NCBI RefSeq assembly: GCF_963678635.1
Contig: NC_087071.1
Location: 32,168,141-32,232,140, forward strand
Length of the DNA: 64,000 bases
Direction of reading: 5' to 3'
DNA from: Symsagittifera roscoffensis
Lineage: Eukaryota > Xenacoelomorpha > Acoela > Convolutidae
Under the pieces are notes generated by a model. It had not been told where the DNA came from and did not search any database. It was given only the letters and a program-made list of their open reading frames with translations. Below, in pieces: positions 51,485 to 63,104 of this stretch. The position numbers were made by a program, and so were the translations under genes. Positions within the stretch are counted from its first letter, which is position 1. Each line of letters opens with the position of its first letter.

Positions 51485-52071
51485 CTAAACCATTATTCAA
51501 GTCTTTTCGCAAAAACGGGGCGCGCAAAGTCGCTCTGAACATCTAATGTAGCTCAATTTCGCATTTTATATTTTTTGGGTTGCAACGATAGCAACTTAAC
51601 AATTTTGAGTCACCATTGATGGAATTTAAGTCGCCTACTTCAAAAAAGTGCTCAATAATGAGATTCTTCCTATAATTTGGAAAATTATTTGAGGAAATCA
51701 TTTTGAAAGAAAAATGTTGGTTTCTCTGAAACAACTTCTTCGTTTTTTTTTAAAAAAATATATATTCACAGTACGTATCGTATCAACTTTGAAATTTGAA
51801 ATTTGAATTACTTTACCAGCTAAATATACAACGCCAAAAGCAATATATTATACCTGGAGGGAAATCCTAAAGAGCAGTACTGCTCATCGCGTAGGATATC
51901 CTGGAGAGTAAAGAGAAGACAGCCAGCATCAACTCAACAAACAAATTAAATTAAGGGCTGAAGTTAAAAACAGTTTGTAGAGGTCCTGATTGTCTTTTAG
52001 GTAAATTTGAAAAAACTGTTTATAGAGTCTCAAACAACTAAATTAAGACATTTCATGTATATTAACAGGTA
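51485..52071. other. Flank of the giant element, nothing recognised
   Basis: AT-rich. It contains a partial palindrome near 51870-51895 (GAGCAGTACTGCTC). No frame worth calling. Confidence 0.5.
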
Positions 52072-52500
52072 TCAAGTCAATTTATTTAAATAGTTAAAAG
52101 CCTGCACAATTCTAACTGTAAGCGATCTCTGTTTAGCGGTAGTAGAAAATTTTGCTACTTTAATTACGCCTTTCGCTTTGCTTCTGGTACATGGTCCACT
52201 TTTTTGGGAGTAAATCTGAGACAGAAAACCATTTTTTTTGTCTGATCGCAATTCCATAAACAAGTATTTAAACATCTCAAAAAAGTATAAATCAAAAGCA
52301 GTAGGCAATTTGTTTTCATCCATAATTTCCTTAATTGATTCATATCTACGTTTGAAAAAAATTGCTCTCAAGATTCATTTTGTAGTTTCATTTATCTCGG
52401 TAAGGTGAGATTGGGTTGTAGTGCCGTATATTAAAATTCCATAAGTGATTGTAGGATTTACATATGCTTTGTAGAAGCGAAGCATGTGCTGTTTAGAAAA
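52072..52500 (-). pseudogene. LINE (non-LTR) reverse transcriptase C-terminal remnant
   Basis: On the minus strand the frame reads LRFYKAYVNPTITYGILIYG, then after one stop LRAIFFKRRYESIKEIMDEN. This pattern (F-Y-A-Y-V/I-P-x-x-T-Y-G, then I-x-F-F-K-x-R-Y-x-S) is typical of the thumb and C-terminal part of jockey/CR1-type reverse transcriptases. About 140 codons remain. The catalytic core and endonuclease are absent, as expected for 5' truncation. One in-frame stop shows it is dead. Confidence 0.75.
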
Positions 52501-55500
52501 AACATACCTGACTTTCCAGACAATGCCACAAAATTTAGTTAATGTGAAATTTGAAATTTGAAAGTTAGATTAGTTTTCATAAAAAAGGTCAACCAAAAAT
52601 AGAGAAAAAACATTAAAAAAAGTAATTTTTTTACTGGTTCTATGAAAATTGTTTTTGAAAAGTAGTATTTTTGTGAGTTGTTCATTTTGTTTGATCTAGT
52701 TACCTTTGGTATTGATTAGATACCTGCCAATTTTGTTACAAATCGAGCATCGGTCGATCATTTCACTGTTCGCTACTGTTTTAGAACAGAGATTTTAATT
52801 GATACAATATCTTTTTTATTCCTTTAATTCCTGGTTAGTGTACAAACTCAGGGTTAACATTAGTATAGTTTATTATGCTTAAAAAGATCAGTCCTTTCTA
52901 AGATATCCTTGAAGCAAAAAACATTGTTAAGACAATTAAGGTTGGCTATGCTTCAAAAATTAAAAGTAAGTAATACTCATAGTTGCCATTGAATAGGCAA
53001 TTTGAAGACTATCTGTTTTTTGTCAAGAAAACTAGACTGCTCCGATAGTTCTGTTCGGCCCTTCAGGTCAGTGTAAAAATTCTTATCGTTGAAAAAATGA
53101 TAAAATTTCAAAAAATAAAAAGCTATGGCTAGAAAAAAGTGATGCAATTAGCATCTAGTAACGCATATTTAAGACAAAACAGCATATATCATATTTCTTA
53201 GAACAATTTATGCGCAGATTAAATTGCCGCTTACGAGTTAGCAAATTAAAAAAGATTATTATTTGTTGTCTCAAGTTGACCAAATTGCGAGTTTTAAACC
53301 TTTACAACTTCAAAAAGTAAATCGCAGATAACATTTAGTTTCAGAATTGTTCTCAAGATGCCAAGTTTTTCAGGTGATATATAGAATTGGCCATTCTACT
53401 GTATTACATGCTATAGTAACCTGAGCATAAGATTGATTTGTCCTAAGTTGAGTAGTACAGCAAAAAATTGTCGAATTCAAAACAGATCAGGTTTGACAGA
53501 ATTCGTCACCTCTATGCCAGAAAAAAAAGTTTGACAAAATCGGTGAACCCCCCAAATTGGAACTAAGGAAGCTTATGTTATGAAATCTAGGGAGCGTTAC
53601 TAAAGATGATTTGACCGGAGCATACGAAAAATGGGACACCTAAGACGCTTTGGGGGCAAGTGAAGTGTAAAAAATGGCCCTATCAGAACTCGGAAACTAG
53701 CGGCGACATTGGGCTCAAACTATGATATGTTGTAAGCCTAGTTGAGGAAACCTTAAAATTGGAAGCTCAGATCCCTAGGAACCCCACTTCCGGTTTTTTG
53801 CCTTAAGTAAACAAACCCACCCTTATTTTCCGCAAGTCGTTTTTCGGCCTCCAATGGGAGCTGAAACTTGAAGGGATGATACGTAGTGTTAAGATACATC
53901 TTGTGTTATGATTTGAAGCGTTTCCAAAGGGTAAAGAGGAAGCTATTAGCACTTGAAAAAACACACCTAGTACCGGAAATAGGCAATTTACGCAAAATAT
54001 TGAACGGTGGCATAATGATTTTATTGCGGCAAAAGACATAAGTTACAAACCCCGAAAAAGACCCCTTGTGAGAAACCCCGAGAAACCCCCCGGCGACTCC
54101 TTCCGGTGTTAAAAACTTTTTCCGCAAAAAGTAATAATGGAACTTAGAAATGGGATAACTTTTGAAGTATTAATGGGATATGGGTGAAACTTAGTAGTTA
54201 GGACCCCCTATGGGGTTCTGAACCCAAATATGGAAGTTTGACCCCTGGGTGACCTTAAAATAACTTTTGGGCGTTTTCACCTCAAACTTGCATAGAAAAA
54301 CCCGAGATTAACACCGCAAAGTGGCGTACTCCCCAGCCCAACCCCTGGAAATGAGAAAAGGTCACCTTACTAATAACTGGGAGGAAACTTGTATCATGAG
54401 AACTAGAGCAGAAAATGATAGCGATATAGCTTCTTCATTGCAACCTTGGAATAGTAGAGTTAATTAAAAGTGGACTTGGTAAAAACTGGGTTGAATTTAG
54501 TTTGGCAAATGATCTATTAACAGCAATTCAACTAGACTAAAGAAAAGTATCGCAGAGGAAACTGATAGTAATAGGAATGTAAGATGAGAATTAAGTCTCC
54601 TAAATAGTATGAACGGAAGGATTGGTTTCCCGGAGGTGACTTGGTATCCGGGAGGTGACTCTTTGATTTAGTTTGGCCTCTAATAGAAGAACTACGTTCC
54701 CCTGATAGCTAGAAGGTCGGGGCTGGAATAGAGTACAGATAGAATTTTTAGATGCCTGAAAAGAATGAGCTACCCATGAAAAGGGTCTCCCCCTACACTT
54801 GGGAGGTCGGAATGTTGTCAGGATAATTAAAATAAAGACATTGGGAGGGTCATTGAGTAAACATATCATGGTTTAGAGGTTGAGTTCAAATCGAGGGTTC
54901 AAGTCACTGAGGTCATGAATTAGTTGATTACAATCGTATGACATTTGTTTGCTTGGTAAAAATGTGACACCTACCGCATACCGGGTATCTAATAAGCGTG
55001 AGAATATTGATAAAAGAAACCTCATTTGGAGCGTAGCAGAGATGACAGGGGGAGGGATATAGTAGTAAAACATGTGCGGTGATTTAAACGGATGCCAGGA
55101 CAGATAGGGAATGGCGTGACTTAACTAAAACTGAGTGTAAAGAAAGATAAGGAACTGGAGGGTACCGGGGAGCCTCTAAGGGCCAGAACAATTTTTGCTA
55201 GAGGATCGAGTAGTTGGTTCTCGGAGTAAGATAACAACTATAGCAGAAACAGTAGATAGTTGGTTTTCATCAGAGATTCTCTAGAAAGAGAGAAAATTTT
55301 AGCATTAGTGGATTTAGTGGATGTTAACTTGCAATCAGGCAGTTGCGCTAAAAAAGCGCAGATTCCTTCCTTTCGATTAGACTGATAAATTATATCTTGG
55401 CCATTTAGAGCCTTCTGTAATTAGACGTATAGTATACTCTTTTCAAGTATTTTACAATTGGAGAATATAACAATTGCATTGACGAGACAACCTCAAGAGC

Positions 55501-55784
55501 AGTACACAGAAGGGGCAAGCATCAGAGAGCAGTATAGAATAGTTGCCTTTAAATTAACCCTTTCGGGATTGTCATAGTAGTGAATCTTGGTCGTCCCGCT
55601 AAATTCACTGCCCAATAGACCACCTGAGAAGAAATCCCCTAAATGTACATGGAATCAAAAACTTGCGGCTAATTGGCTAATTGACAAACTGTACTTTGCT
55701 GAATGAAAATATGCGTCTAAAATATGTCAGCGATTAAATTAAGCAAAAGGCTAACAGCAATACTGAATCACTGAACACTAAATT
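52501..55784. other. Long stretch without genes
   Basis: 52.5-53.5 kb is AT-rich unique sequence. 53.5-55.3 kb has a different composition: G/A-rich on the plus strand, with recurring words such as ACCGG/CCGGT and GGGAGGTGACT (54630 and 54650). This suggests an old repetitive or transposon remnant. No frame on either strand shows family features. Confidence 0.45.
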
Positions 55785-56250
55785 CGGGTTTTTTTTTCTT
55801 CAGACAATTTTCGACTATTTGAACTAACCGTTTTTGACGGACTTTTTTCACAGATCAATTGAGAGGTATTGTTGTCTTGAGCTTAAATTCGAAACGATAT
55901 TTCACCTGTGATCATTTTTCGCAAAGTTAAGGCGGTTTAAATATTGCCATTTTGGCCAATTTGGGACAACTAACGTCCGATATAATTCGCGCTGTTAACG
56001 CGCAACCGGAGATTTAAGTCTTAAAAGTCGTTCCAAATTAGATAAAGGAAGCTTATTTGCCAAACTAGTTTGTTAATGGCAGCGAAATCTATCACTTTGA
56101 ACTTTATATGTCGTGCGGAGGGATGATTATCACAAAAATCTCATCTTTTTGTATTTGTATTGTTTCATGTTATTGCTGCTCAAAAGACCTTAAAAGGCAG
56201 ACACAGTCAGAATATTCAGGTTTTGCCCTAATACGAGCAGTCTTGCTGTT
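55785..56250 (-). repeat. 520-bp dispersed repeat, copy G
   Basis: Reverse copy, starting within the family (TTTTTTTCTTCAGACAATTT) and ending ATACGAGCAGTCTTGC. It lacks the outermost 50 bases at its left end. It abuts copy H head to tail. Confidence 0.75.
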
Positions 56251-56756
56251 CCGACTTTCGATACGAAAGTAACGGAATATTTCTGCTCGGGGTGGGTTTT
56301 TTTTTCTTCAGACAATTTTCGACTTTTTATCTAGCCATTTTTGACGGAACTTTTTTAATATTATTCGAACGGTATTGTTGTCCTGAGCTCAAATTTGAAA
56401 AGATATTTCAACTGTGATTATTTTTCGTTAAGTTATGAGGGTTTAAAGATTGCCATTTTGTTTTAAAGATTTATTAACGCGTAAGCGGAGAGTTAACCCG
56501 TCTTAGAAATCGTTTCAAATTGGTTCAACGAAGCTAATTTGCCATAATTGATTTGTTACAAGTAGTGAAATCTATCCTTTTGTATTTTATATGGCGTGTG
56601 GGGGGATTATTTTCTTTAAAAATTTCAAATTTTGGAAAAAAAAGTTTCATTTTGTTTTATTACTTTTAATTTTTTAATGTTGTTACTGCTCCATAAGCCT
56701 TAAAAGGCAGTCGGAACATTCAGGGCTTCGCCCTGATACGAGCAGTCTTGTTCTTA
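56251..56756 (-). repeat. 520-bp dispersed repeat, copy H
   Basis: Full reverse copy, TTCCGACTTTCGATACGAAAG to CGAGCAGTCTTGTTC, directly following copy G. It lacks about 30 bases around the TTGGCC word. The tandem arrangement suggests insertion of one copy beside another, or local duplication. Confidence 0.8.
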
Positions 56757-59109
56757 CCTTAGCCCCCAAAATCCCCAAAGCAAACGCTTCTGTGATATTT
56801 CAAAAACTGCGTTTCTTAACCAAAGTCGTATACTTTTAAATTTGATTTTGTTACAGTGCATATACAAAGCAGTAGTGGTTTGTTGTAGAGGATATAAAAT
56901 TTGTGTATACCATTTGTTGTAGTGGGTATCACAATAGACTGTTTTTGTTTTGAAAGCTATTGATGTCCTTTTTTTTACACAGGTATGGTGGTTTCAAAAT
57001 TGCCAAATTTAAATGATTGATGCGCGTTAATAACCAGTTTTCCTTATCATAAACAATCAAATCTTATGAAAAAAATCACTTCATGTTTTAATGCTGTTAA
57101 ACTACGACTTTTTTCAACAAAAAATTTTTTTATGCGCGACATAAGCCCAATGAGCAAGGAGTTGCGAAGGGTCAATTTAAAAAAGACATTTTCGGTTCAG
57201 AAATGAGCTAATGTACGAAAATTTCTGAAGTGTTCAAAAGTCTTAATCTGCGTATAATGGCGATAAGAGTTGATCTGATCAGATGAAAAGCGACAAAAAC
57301 CGACGGGTTTAAGAAAGCGTAATATCAAAGTGAACGCTTTAAGCAACCCAGTTAAAGTTTACCTAGTAATAAAAATAATTATTTTCGTCTGACACCAGAA
57401 AGAGCAATATTTACTTTTAAAATGGTCGTTTTTGGCTCAAATGTTGTTTCTACAAAAATATGACGAACTCCGAAACATTGATTGGAAATTAATTTTGTCC
57501 GAATAGAAATTCAGAAACTATAAGACCCGAACCTGAACAAGTTATTCTCCTACCTTTTGGCTAGTGAAAAATTACAACAGCAATTAAGAAAATTGTCCCT
57601 TAATTTATGTTCAAGAACAATTTTTTTTGCCTTCTGCAATAATTTTTTGCTTTCGGCATCCATGAAAGCTACAGTGTAAGCAAGACATCCATTTTCATGA
57701 TTCTTTTTCCACTCAATTTTTAGTTTTAATTTTAAGATGAATCCGCGAAAAAACACAGAAAATAACGCCAAAATAGTTTCTACTAGAAAAAAAAATCAAT
57801 TTCAAACAAAGATTGTATAAACAAAAACTGTACGAACAATCTATCGGTTACCGATTCAACAGTTTTGCTTTGGCAATGATATCTACATCTGGTAAAATCG
57901 AACTGCAACGATTTCAGCCGGTATCTGCTCAAATAGCACAATGTTCCGACCAATGTTCCGACCAATATTCCGACCAATATTTAAAAAAAATCGAAGTAGT
58001 TGTTTTGGGGCTAGTGAGATTTAGGCTAGTTGTCTTCAAAAATTGAATAGAAAAAAAAACGAACAAGAAATCAGAAAAAAAATCCAAGGGTTTTTTTTTT
58101 CAATTTATTTTCGTCATATTTTTGTTTAACAAAAAAATTTTTAATTCCAAAAAAGCACTAAATGAAGCTTCCTGGAGTAAAACCAATTATTTTTAGTTAA
58201 CTACTAGGGAAAAGGTTTTTCAAAAGCTTCATTCGCTCGAAATCAGACTTAAACAAAAATATCATTAGACCCATATTACTCGACCAATTCCAGTGATTAT
58301 ATATTAGATATATTAGTGGCAACTGTTTTTGGTTGGAAAAGGAACTAAGCGTGCTCGCTGAATTTATTTGATCGAATTCAGACCGAAAGATTTAAACTTT
58401 CAAATAACTGCTTGCTCAAAAACAAAAAAGAACACGGACAAAAAACTTGCAGAGGCCTGCTCAGGTTTCGCGTTTGTAGAGGGCTTTTCAGGTATCGCGC
58501 GTGGTTCAAGACGTACATCCAGAGAAGGTGATTGCCCCGTTTGGAGAGTGTTGGAGCTGACAACTGCCTCAAGCGAGTTCAGAAGGGGTCCACATGCTTG
58601 CTGGGCGAAGGTGAAAAACTTCACACACTTTTTTAAACCTGTGTCAAGTTAAAATCTTTATCTCGTTTTTTTTCTAAAATCTTTAAGTGCTATTTATAAA
58701 TTTTTGAAACTTTATGCTACTTTGATGATAAACCGTTATAAACTATTATGCTGGTATATTGATTTTTGATGTGTTAATTTTGAATTTAACAATTGAACAG
58801 ATCTGTACAAGTTTATAAATCAAGTTTGAAGTCTTTTTCATAAATGTCGAATCTGATTTTAAACATTTATGTGTCGTTGTTCTGGGCTCTTTTTTCTTTC
58901 TCTGTTAGCTTCAATTGTTTTCTAAATTTTGATTTTTTCTGAACGACTCTGCATTGAAACAAATTTGATCTGATCAAAAAATATCATCGGAAATTAAGGT
59001 TTTGACTCTTTACTTAATAGACTCAATTTAAGCCATTTTATGGCAGTTGAAATTGCAAGTGTGAAAAATAGAAATAGGAGGGAAAGTTTAAAAGAGCCCA
59101 ACTTTGCTT
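56757..59109. other. AT-rich stretch with two weak candidates
   Basis: Mostly AT-rich. A minus-strand frame at 57771-57550 ends at a donor-like AAAAGGTAGGAG and could be an exon (reads IEWKKNHENGCLAYTVAFMD), but no acceptor or family supports it. A GC-rich islet at 58440-58620 has open frames on both strands without resemblance to known proteins. CCGACCAATATT-type units repeat three times at 57945-57985. Confidence 0.35.
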
Positions 59110-59267
59110 TCATCGTGGTTTAATAATGCAGTAAACTTCTATTTGTTGAATGAGTTCCCAGCTGTTGTTGCCACCACAACCAGTGCAGTACTCCCACCCA
59201 GTAGTCGGTGGCACTTCAGAATCCGGATCCGTTTTGTTGCGGAGGACTTTCGAGCTGGTAGTGGCGC
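59110..59267 (-). CDS. Possible terminal exon of an unknown minus-strand gene
   Basis: An acceptor (ACCTCAACTTAG) opens a frame that reads ATTSSKVLRNKTDPDSEVPP then TTGWEYCTGCGGNNSWEL and a stop TGA at 59112-59110, about 52 codons. The Trp/Gly/Cys pattern looks like real protein. It needs an upstream exon ending in phase 1. The nearest donor (60091) is in phase 0, so a direct join is not consistent and an intermediate exon or another acceptor would be needed. Function unknown. Confidence 0.4.
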
Positions 59268-60076
59268 CTAAGTTGAGGTAAAATTGTACAATTTGAGTCA
59301 GAATTTGCTGTATTAACTCGAGTTCTTTTTATTAACCAATAATACATACCATCGCTTAAGCTGTTCCGTTTTTACGTGGAGCTAATGTTGTAGCCCAGAT
59401 TCAAACTTAAATGCAAATTTTTAAGTTTTTTTGTTCCAATCGCGTAACTGAAAGTGAACTGAAAAATTTATGGATTAGTCGTGCTTTTTTGCGCCCTTTA
59501 ATTAAGGGCGCAAGCAAAACTCAAAGGTATAAAATCGCAGGTACGGGTGGCATCAAAATGAAGGATTTTCAGCCGTGACTCGGACCCCGAAAAAGTTCAA
59601 AAACGAGTCTCAGTTACGAGAAATTTGGGTCTGGTTTTTTCCTTTATGAATGACACTGCTATCTCAATTCAATTTTAACGCGGGTTTTTGATTTACTTTA
59701 GCAATTATCATCACTGCAAATTTGGTCGCCTTTAATGTAACTTTATCGCTCTTTATAAAAAAACAATAATTTCGGCAAAAATAAAAGAAAAAATAAAATC
59801 AAAGTTTTCGATTTTTTATTATGCGTTTTTTTCCCAGAATTTCGAATTTTTTTACTTAAAATTTTGTAGTCGAAATTTTTTGTGAAATTTGCACAGCAAC
59901 CAGATGTCCTTGTTTTTTTAGCCTTAGTTTTTTTGTATTTTTTTGAAGTTTGATAAAAATTACATTCGCCCTCAAACTCAAACCCTATAATGATCATGCA
60001 AGTAGAAGATTTTAAGTGGATTCTACCAATCGCACAACACTTCTAATTTTTCCAATTTTTCCTAATTTCTTTTTCT

Positions 60077-61390
60077 CTACAACGCACTTACTTCAATAAT
60101 TTTTACTGAGATAATTGACTTAAATTGTACAACTTCACCTAGTTTCGAGTGGTGGTTCGACTCTTTTAGATACCATTTTCCCTTCTCTTCCTTGTACAGG
60201 TAAAGACAATCTTCACAAGTTGTGCTCCTTTTAACATACATAATTCCTTTTGTCTGGTCGGAATATTCGTAACAGGCATCGTATAAACCCAAGCAGTAAT
60301 GTGCTAGGAAAGTTGTTTGGTCAGAATGCGTGATCATAATTTGTTCTGGCATCCACTTTGAATTTTGTTCATTTTGTTCAGTTTCATTTCGAACAGAAAG
60401 TTCGCTTTTTTGTTCAGTCGATAATGAAGAAACTCCAATAACTTCATTGTTTTCATCGTCGATCCAACTAAAACGACTTGGATGCCGCCATTTTATTTTC
60501 TTCAGCGGTTTTTCCTGTGATTCGTCATCATAAGGGATACTTTGAAAATAACATTGGTCCAAGTCTGCTGACCCAAGTTGAGAAGAGCAATACCAGAAAT
60601 TGTCGCTTAACTTGTAGAGATATAAAGTTTGGGATCTTTCGCGGCCGACGCTCATATAAGCAGTTCCGTAGTTTTTGTCGAAAATTTTGAAAAATTTTAA
60701 CGTTCCGTCGTTTTTAGGAATTTTGACTTCATTCGTGTTGTAGATAGTTTCCAATATCAAAGGATCTAGATCGATTGAAACGCTAATTTCCGTCGAATCA
60801 AGTGAAGTTTTGTCTGGTAATCGGTTACTCGCGTAAACATATTCTTGATCTCTCCAAATTGAGCAACTCACAAAAGTCGTTTTTTCCTCCTCAAAATGAG
60901 TTCCAATTTTGATGGTAGTTCTGTGTTCCATTCCCTCAGGAATTAAATTTAGATCAAATTTAATCGCTTTCTTATCTCCTGGGCTAATTCTATCCATAGC
61001 ACAGGTTAAGTGTTTTCCTTCAGATATGTAAGGATAGGCAATTTGCAACAAAGAGTTAGTTAAGTCGCTGATTTCTTTTGATTTTTTGGACCGGTTAAGC
61101 AAAGGTACGCCTCGGTTAAGCGTTTTTTGATAATCGATAAGTTCCGTGCAATATCTTTCAAGTTCAACGGCAATGATGTTTTGTCGTTTCTTATCCAATA
61201 TATGAAATGGTTGGATAGTTTCCGTTTTTTCCTGGTACGACAAAATGCAAAGATTGGACAGAATTAGAATCTTTTTTGCAGTCACAGCTTGTCGTAAATT
61301 GTCCAAATCTTTTCCTTGGCCTACTGTGTAATGGTAGGCCTTGTTAGCATCAATTTTTGCACCCTTGAACGAGGACTGTTTTCTAAGCAT
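60077..61390 (-). CDS. Unknown protein, large exon of about 437 codons
   Basis: The only long host-like frame in the right arm. It reads MLRKQSSFKGAKIDANKAYH and on to a region with mixed helix and strand, CSIWRDQEYVYASNRL, then YLYKEEKGKWYLKES near the end. An ideal donor (GAA|GTAAGT, exon end 60092) lies ten codons before the open frame stops, so the true exon probably ends at 60092 and continues in another exon. Upstream, the acceptor-like AAAAG at 61397-61396 would bring the exon to 61395 in phase 1, which fits the exon at 61649-61789. Alternatively the ATG at 61390 (A at -3) is a start; an in-frame TAA lies just upstream. No signal peptide or membrane helix. I recognise no family. Confidence 0.65.
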   Translation of the reverse strand: MLRKQSSFKGAKIDANKAYHYTVGQGKDLDNLRQAVTAKKILILSNLCILSYQEKTETIQPFHILDKKRQNIIAVELERYCTELIDYQKTLNRGVPLLNRSKKSKEISDLTNSLLQIAYPYISEGKHLTCAMDRISPGDKKAIKFDLNLIPEGMEHRTTIKIGTHFEEEKTTFVSCSIWRDQEYVYASNRLPDKTSLDSTEISVSIDLDPLILETIYNTNEVKIPKNDGTLKFFKIFDKNYGTAYMSVGRERSQTLYLYKLSDNFWYCSSQLGSADLDQCYFQSIPYDDESQEKPLKKIKWRHPSRFSWIDDENNEVIGVSSLSTEQKSELSVRNETEQNEQNSKWMPEQIMITHSDQTTFLAHYCLGLYDACYEYSDQTKGIMYVKRSTTCEDCLYLYKEEKGKWYLKESNHHSKLGEVVQFKSIISVKIIEVSAL

Positions 61391-61648
61391 CCTTTCTTTT
61401 ATTTAAGTCAGAAGATGTGCAATTACCCGGATCCTTTTCTAGCATTATAACTGAGAGGATAAAGAAAAAACTACTTCAGTTTTCAGAAAAAAATGTTATG
61501 ATGAAAAAATAAAAAAAATGTTTTGATTACTAAATGATGCAAATTTCTGTGCTGTTTGTGAACGATCATTGCAATTAAATTTTGAGATCACAAGTCCAAT
61601 AAAGACAGTCATTGACTAAAAGACTAAAAATTGGAAGAAAGTGTCAAC

Positions 61649-62204
61649 GGATGTCTGGAAAACAGTCCTTGAACTCTTCGACGGCCAGTTTGATCTCCTC
61701 GTTCTGCAGGAGATTCATAGCTGTTGAGACTTTGTCGATTGCCGATTTGAGAGGCTCAGCAAGAATGACGCCGATCATCTTCTTAATATCTTTGAAAGGA
61801 ACAAATTAGCATCTTAATAATCAGGTTTTTTGATATTTTAAAGCGCCTTTTTTTGCCAATTTTTTTGTTTGTTGCATTTTTTAGTTGTGTTAAAGCCGCT
61901 GTTGTTGGTGCAAGAGTCCAAAATATTTGAAGTCTGGCGATAAACAGGTGTTAATAACAACCAAGCGGATAATTCTAATTTCAAAAAAAAACTCCTCTTT
62001 CTCTCCCACAAGTTAATTGCTATTTTTTTTTAAATTTTACATTACATTAAATCTTGATACCTTCCAGGCTCTTTTTGATTTGGGCCAGAGCAACCCCAGT
62101 CAAATCCACAGAAGAAAATGAAGCCACCACTCCAACCACGTGGTATGCAAACTCAATCACAGCCGCATAGCTGAGAACGTAGGCGAAGTTCTGCACTTTT
62201 TCAT
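61649..62204 (-). CDS. Two internal exons of the unknown minus-strand gene
   Basis: Exon 62204-62061 (acceptor TTTTTTTTCAG, donor GAAG|GTATCA) encodes EKVQNFAYVLSYAAVIEFAY, then VVGVVASFSSVDLTGVALAQ and KKSLE. Exon 61789-61649 (acceptor CTTTCAAAG) encodes DIKKMIGVILAEPLKSAIDK, then VSTAMNLLQNEEIKLAVEEF and KDCFPDI. The split codon G+AT gives Asp and keeps phase. Both are amphipathic helices. The second exon would leave at a weak donor (ATCC|GTTGAC) in phase 1, which matches the acceptor at 61395 and gives DIQRMLRKQSSF across the joint. Start-codon exon not found. Helical N-terminus plus the 437-codon part probably form one protein of unknown role. Confidence 0.6.
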
Positions 62205-62270
62205 CTGAAAAAAAAAATACTTTGCAAATTGAAAAAGTTCAACTGAAAATTTGCAACGGAGTGCGGTTTT

Positions 62271-62944
62271 TATTTAGACAACCGCGTATTCATACTCTTC
62301 AGTATTTAGACAAATACTGTATGACCCAATCAGAATCGAGATCAGACATAAATAATCCAAAATAAATGATAATTGTTTATTAATTCCTTCCTGGTCTCCA
62401 TTCTGATTGGTTAAAACAGTATTTGTCTAAATACTGGCGTGTCTGAACAGGGATTTTCAAAAATAATTTGCAATTAATTTTTTGAGTTTTTTGCAAGGCA
62501 ATCAATTAATTGTAATGGGGACTTTTTATCAATCAGTTATTGCAATTAATTGCAATTAATGGGCTGTACCAAATGAAACATATTTTCAAGAAACTAATTT
62601 ATTGTTCTGCATTTTGAGAATAATTCTTTACAAACTTCTGTGTCTTTTTGCCCTATAGACGGCTGTTGCACAAGAGGAATAACTGACATTCCAAGCTTGC
62701 CGGCAAAAGTCGATGTCATTCACACACTGAACGAATTTCCAGGCTACATCAGGCCTACAATACTGTTATAATAAGTGTTAAAAATACGTGTTATTATTGC
62801 TAATTAATTGCTTGCTTTACCATCAATTAATGGGTTTACAAAAGTACCGCAGTCAATTAATTGCATCCCATTAATTGCAATTAATTCCCCTCCCCCCATT
62901 AATTTTAGAACACCCCTGTGTCTGAATACGCGGTTGTCTAAATA
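62271..62944. mobile_element. 674-bp inverted-repeat element (MITE-like)
   Basis: Ends are exact 22-base inverted repeats: TATTTAGACAACCGCGTATT and its complement at 62923-62944. Inner words CAGTATTTAGACAAATACTG (62300) and CAGTATTTGTCTAAATACTG (62418) extend the pairing. The interior is rich in TTGCAATTAATTGCAATTAA. There is no transposase frame. It lies in the intron upstream of the exon at 62204. Confidence 0.7.
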
Positions 62945-63069
62945 CTGCTACGTAACCATTTGCAACTTTGGATTGATACGTCGTATTTTACAGGCACCAA
63001 AAAAGTAAAGTCAGTTCGTCGTTATTTTTTTTGTTTTCGCGGTTAGATGTCTGTCGATTGTGCGAAGCT

Positions 63070-63104
63070 ACTGAGAACATCAAAGATCCGCGACATTTTT
63101 TATA
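63070..63104 (-). promoter_or_regulatory. Core promoter: TATA box and TCAGT initiator
   Basis: Minus-strand TATAAAAAA starts at 63104, and TCAGT has its A at 63072, 32 bases downstream. This is the classical TATA-to-initiator distance, with the arthropod-type initiator TCAGT. It points toward the unknown gene whose exons begin at 62204, and is the best candidate for its start of transcription. Confidence 0.5.

Noticed and set aside
58378-58652. Open frames on both strands in a GC-rich islet as a gene
   Set aside because: No family resemblance, no clear splice borders, and both strands are open, which is what GC-rich DNA gives by chance.
63046-63096. Short frame MSRIFDVLSSFAQSTDI as a first coding exon of the unknown gene
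   Set aside because: Its ATG lies inside or directly behind the TATA box, upstream of the likely transcription start, and no donor follows in phase.
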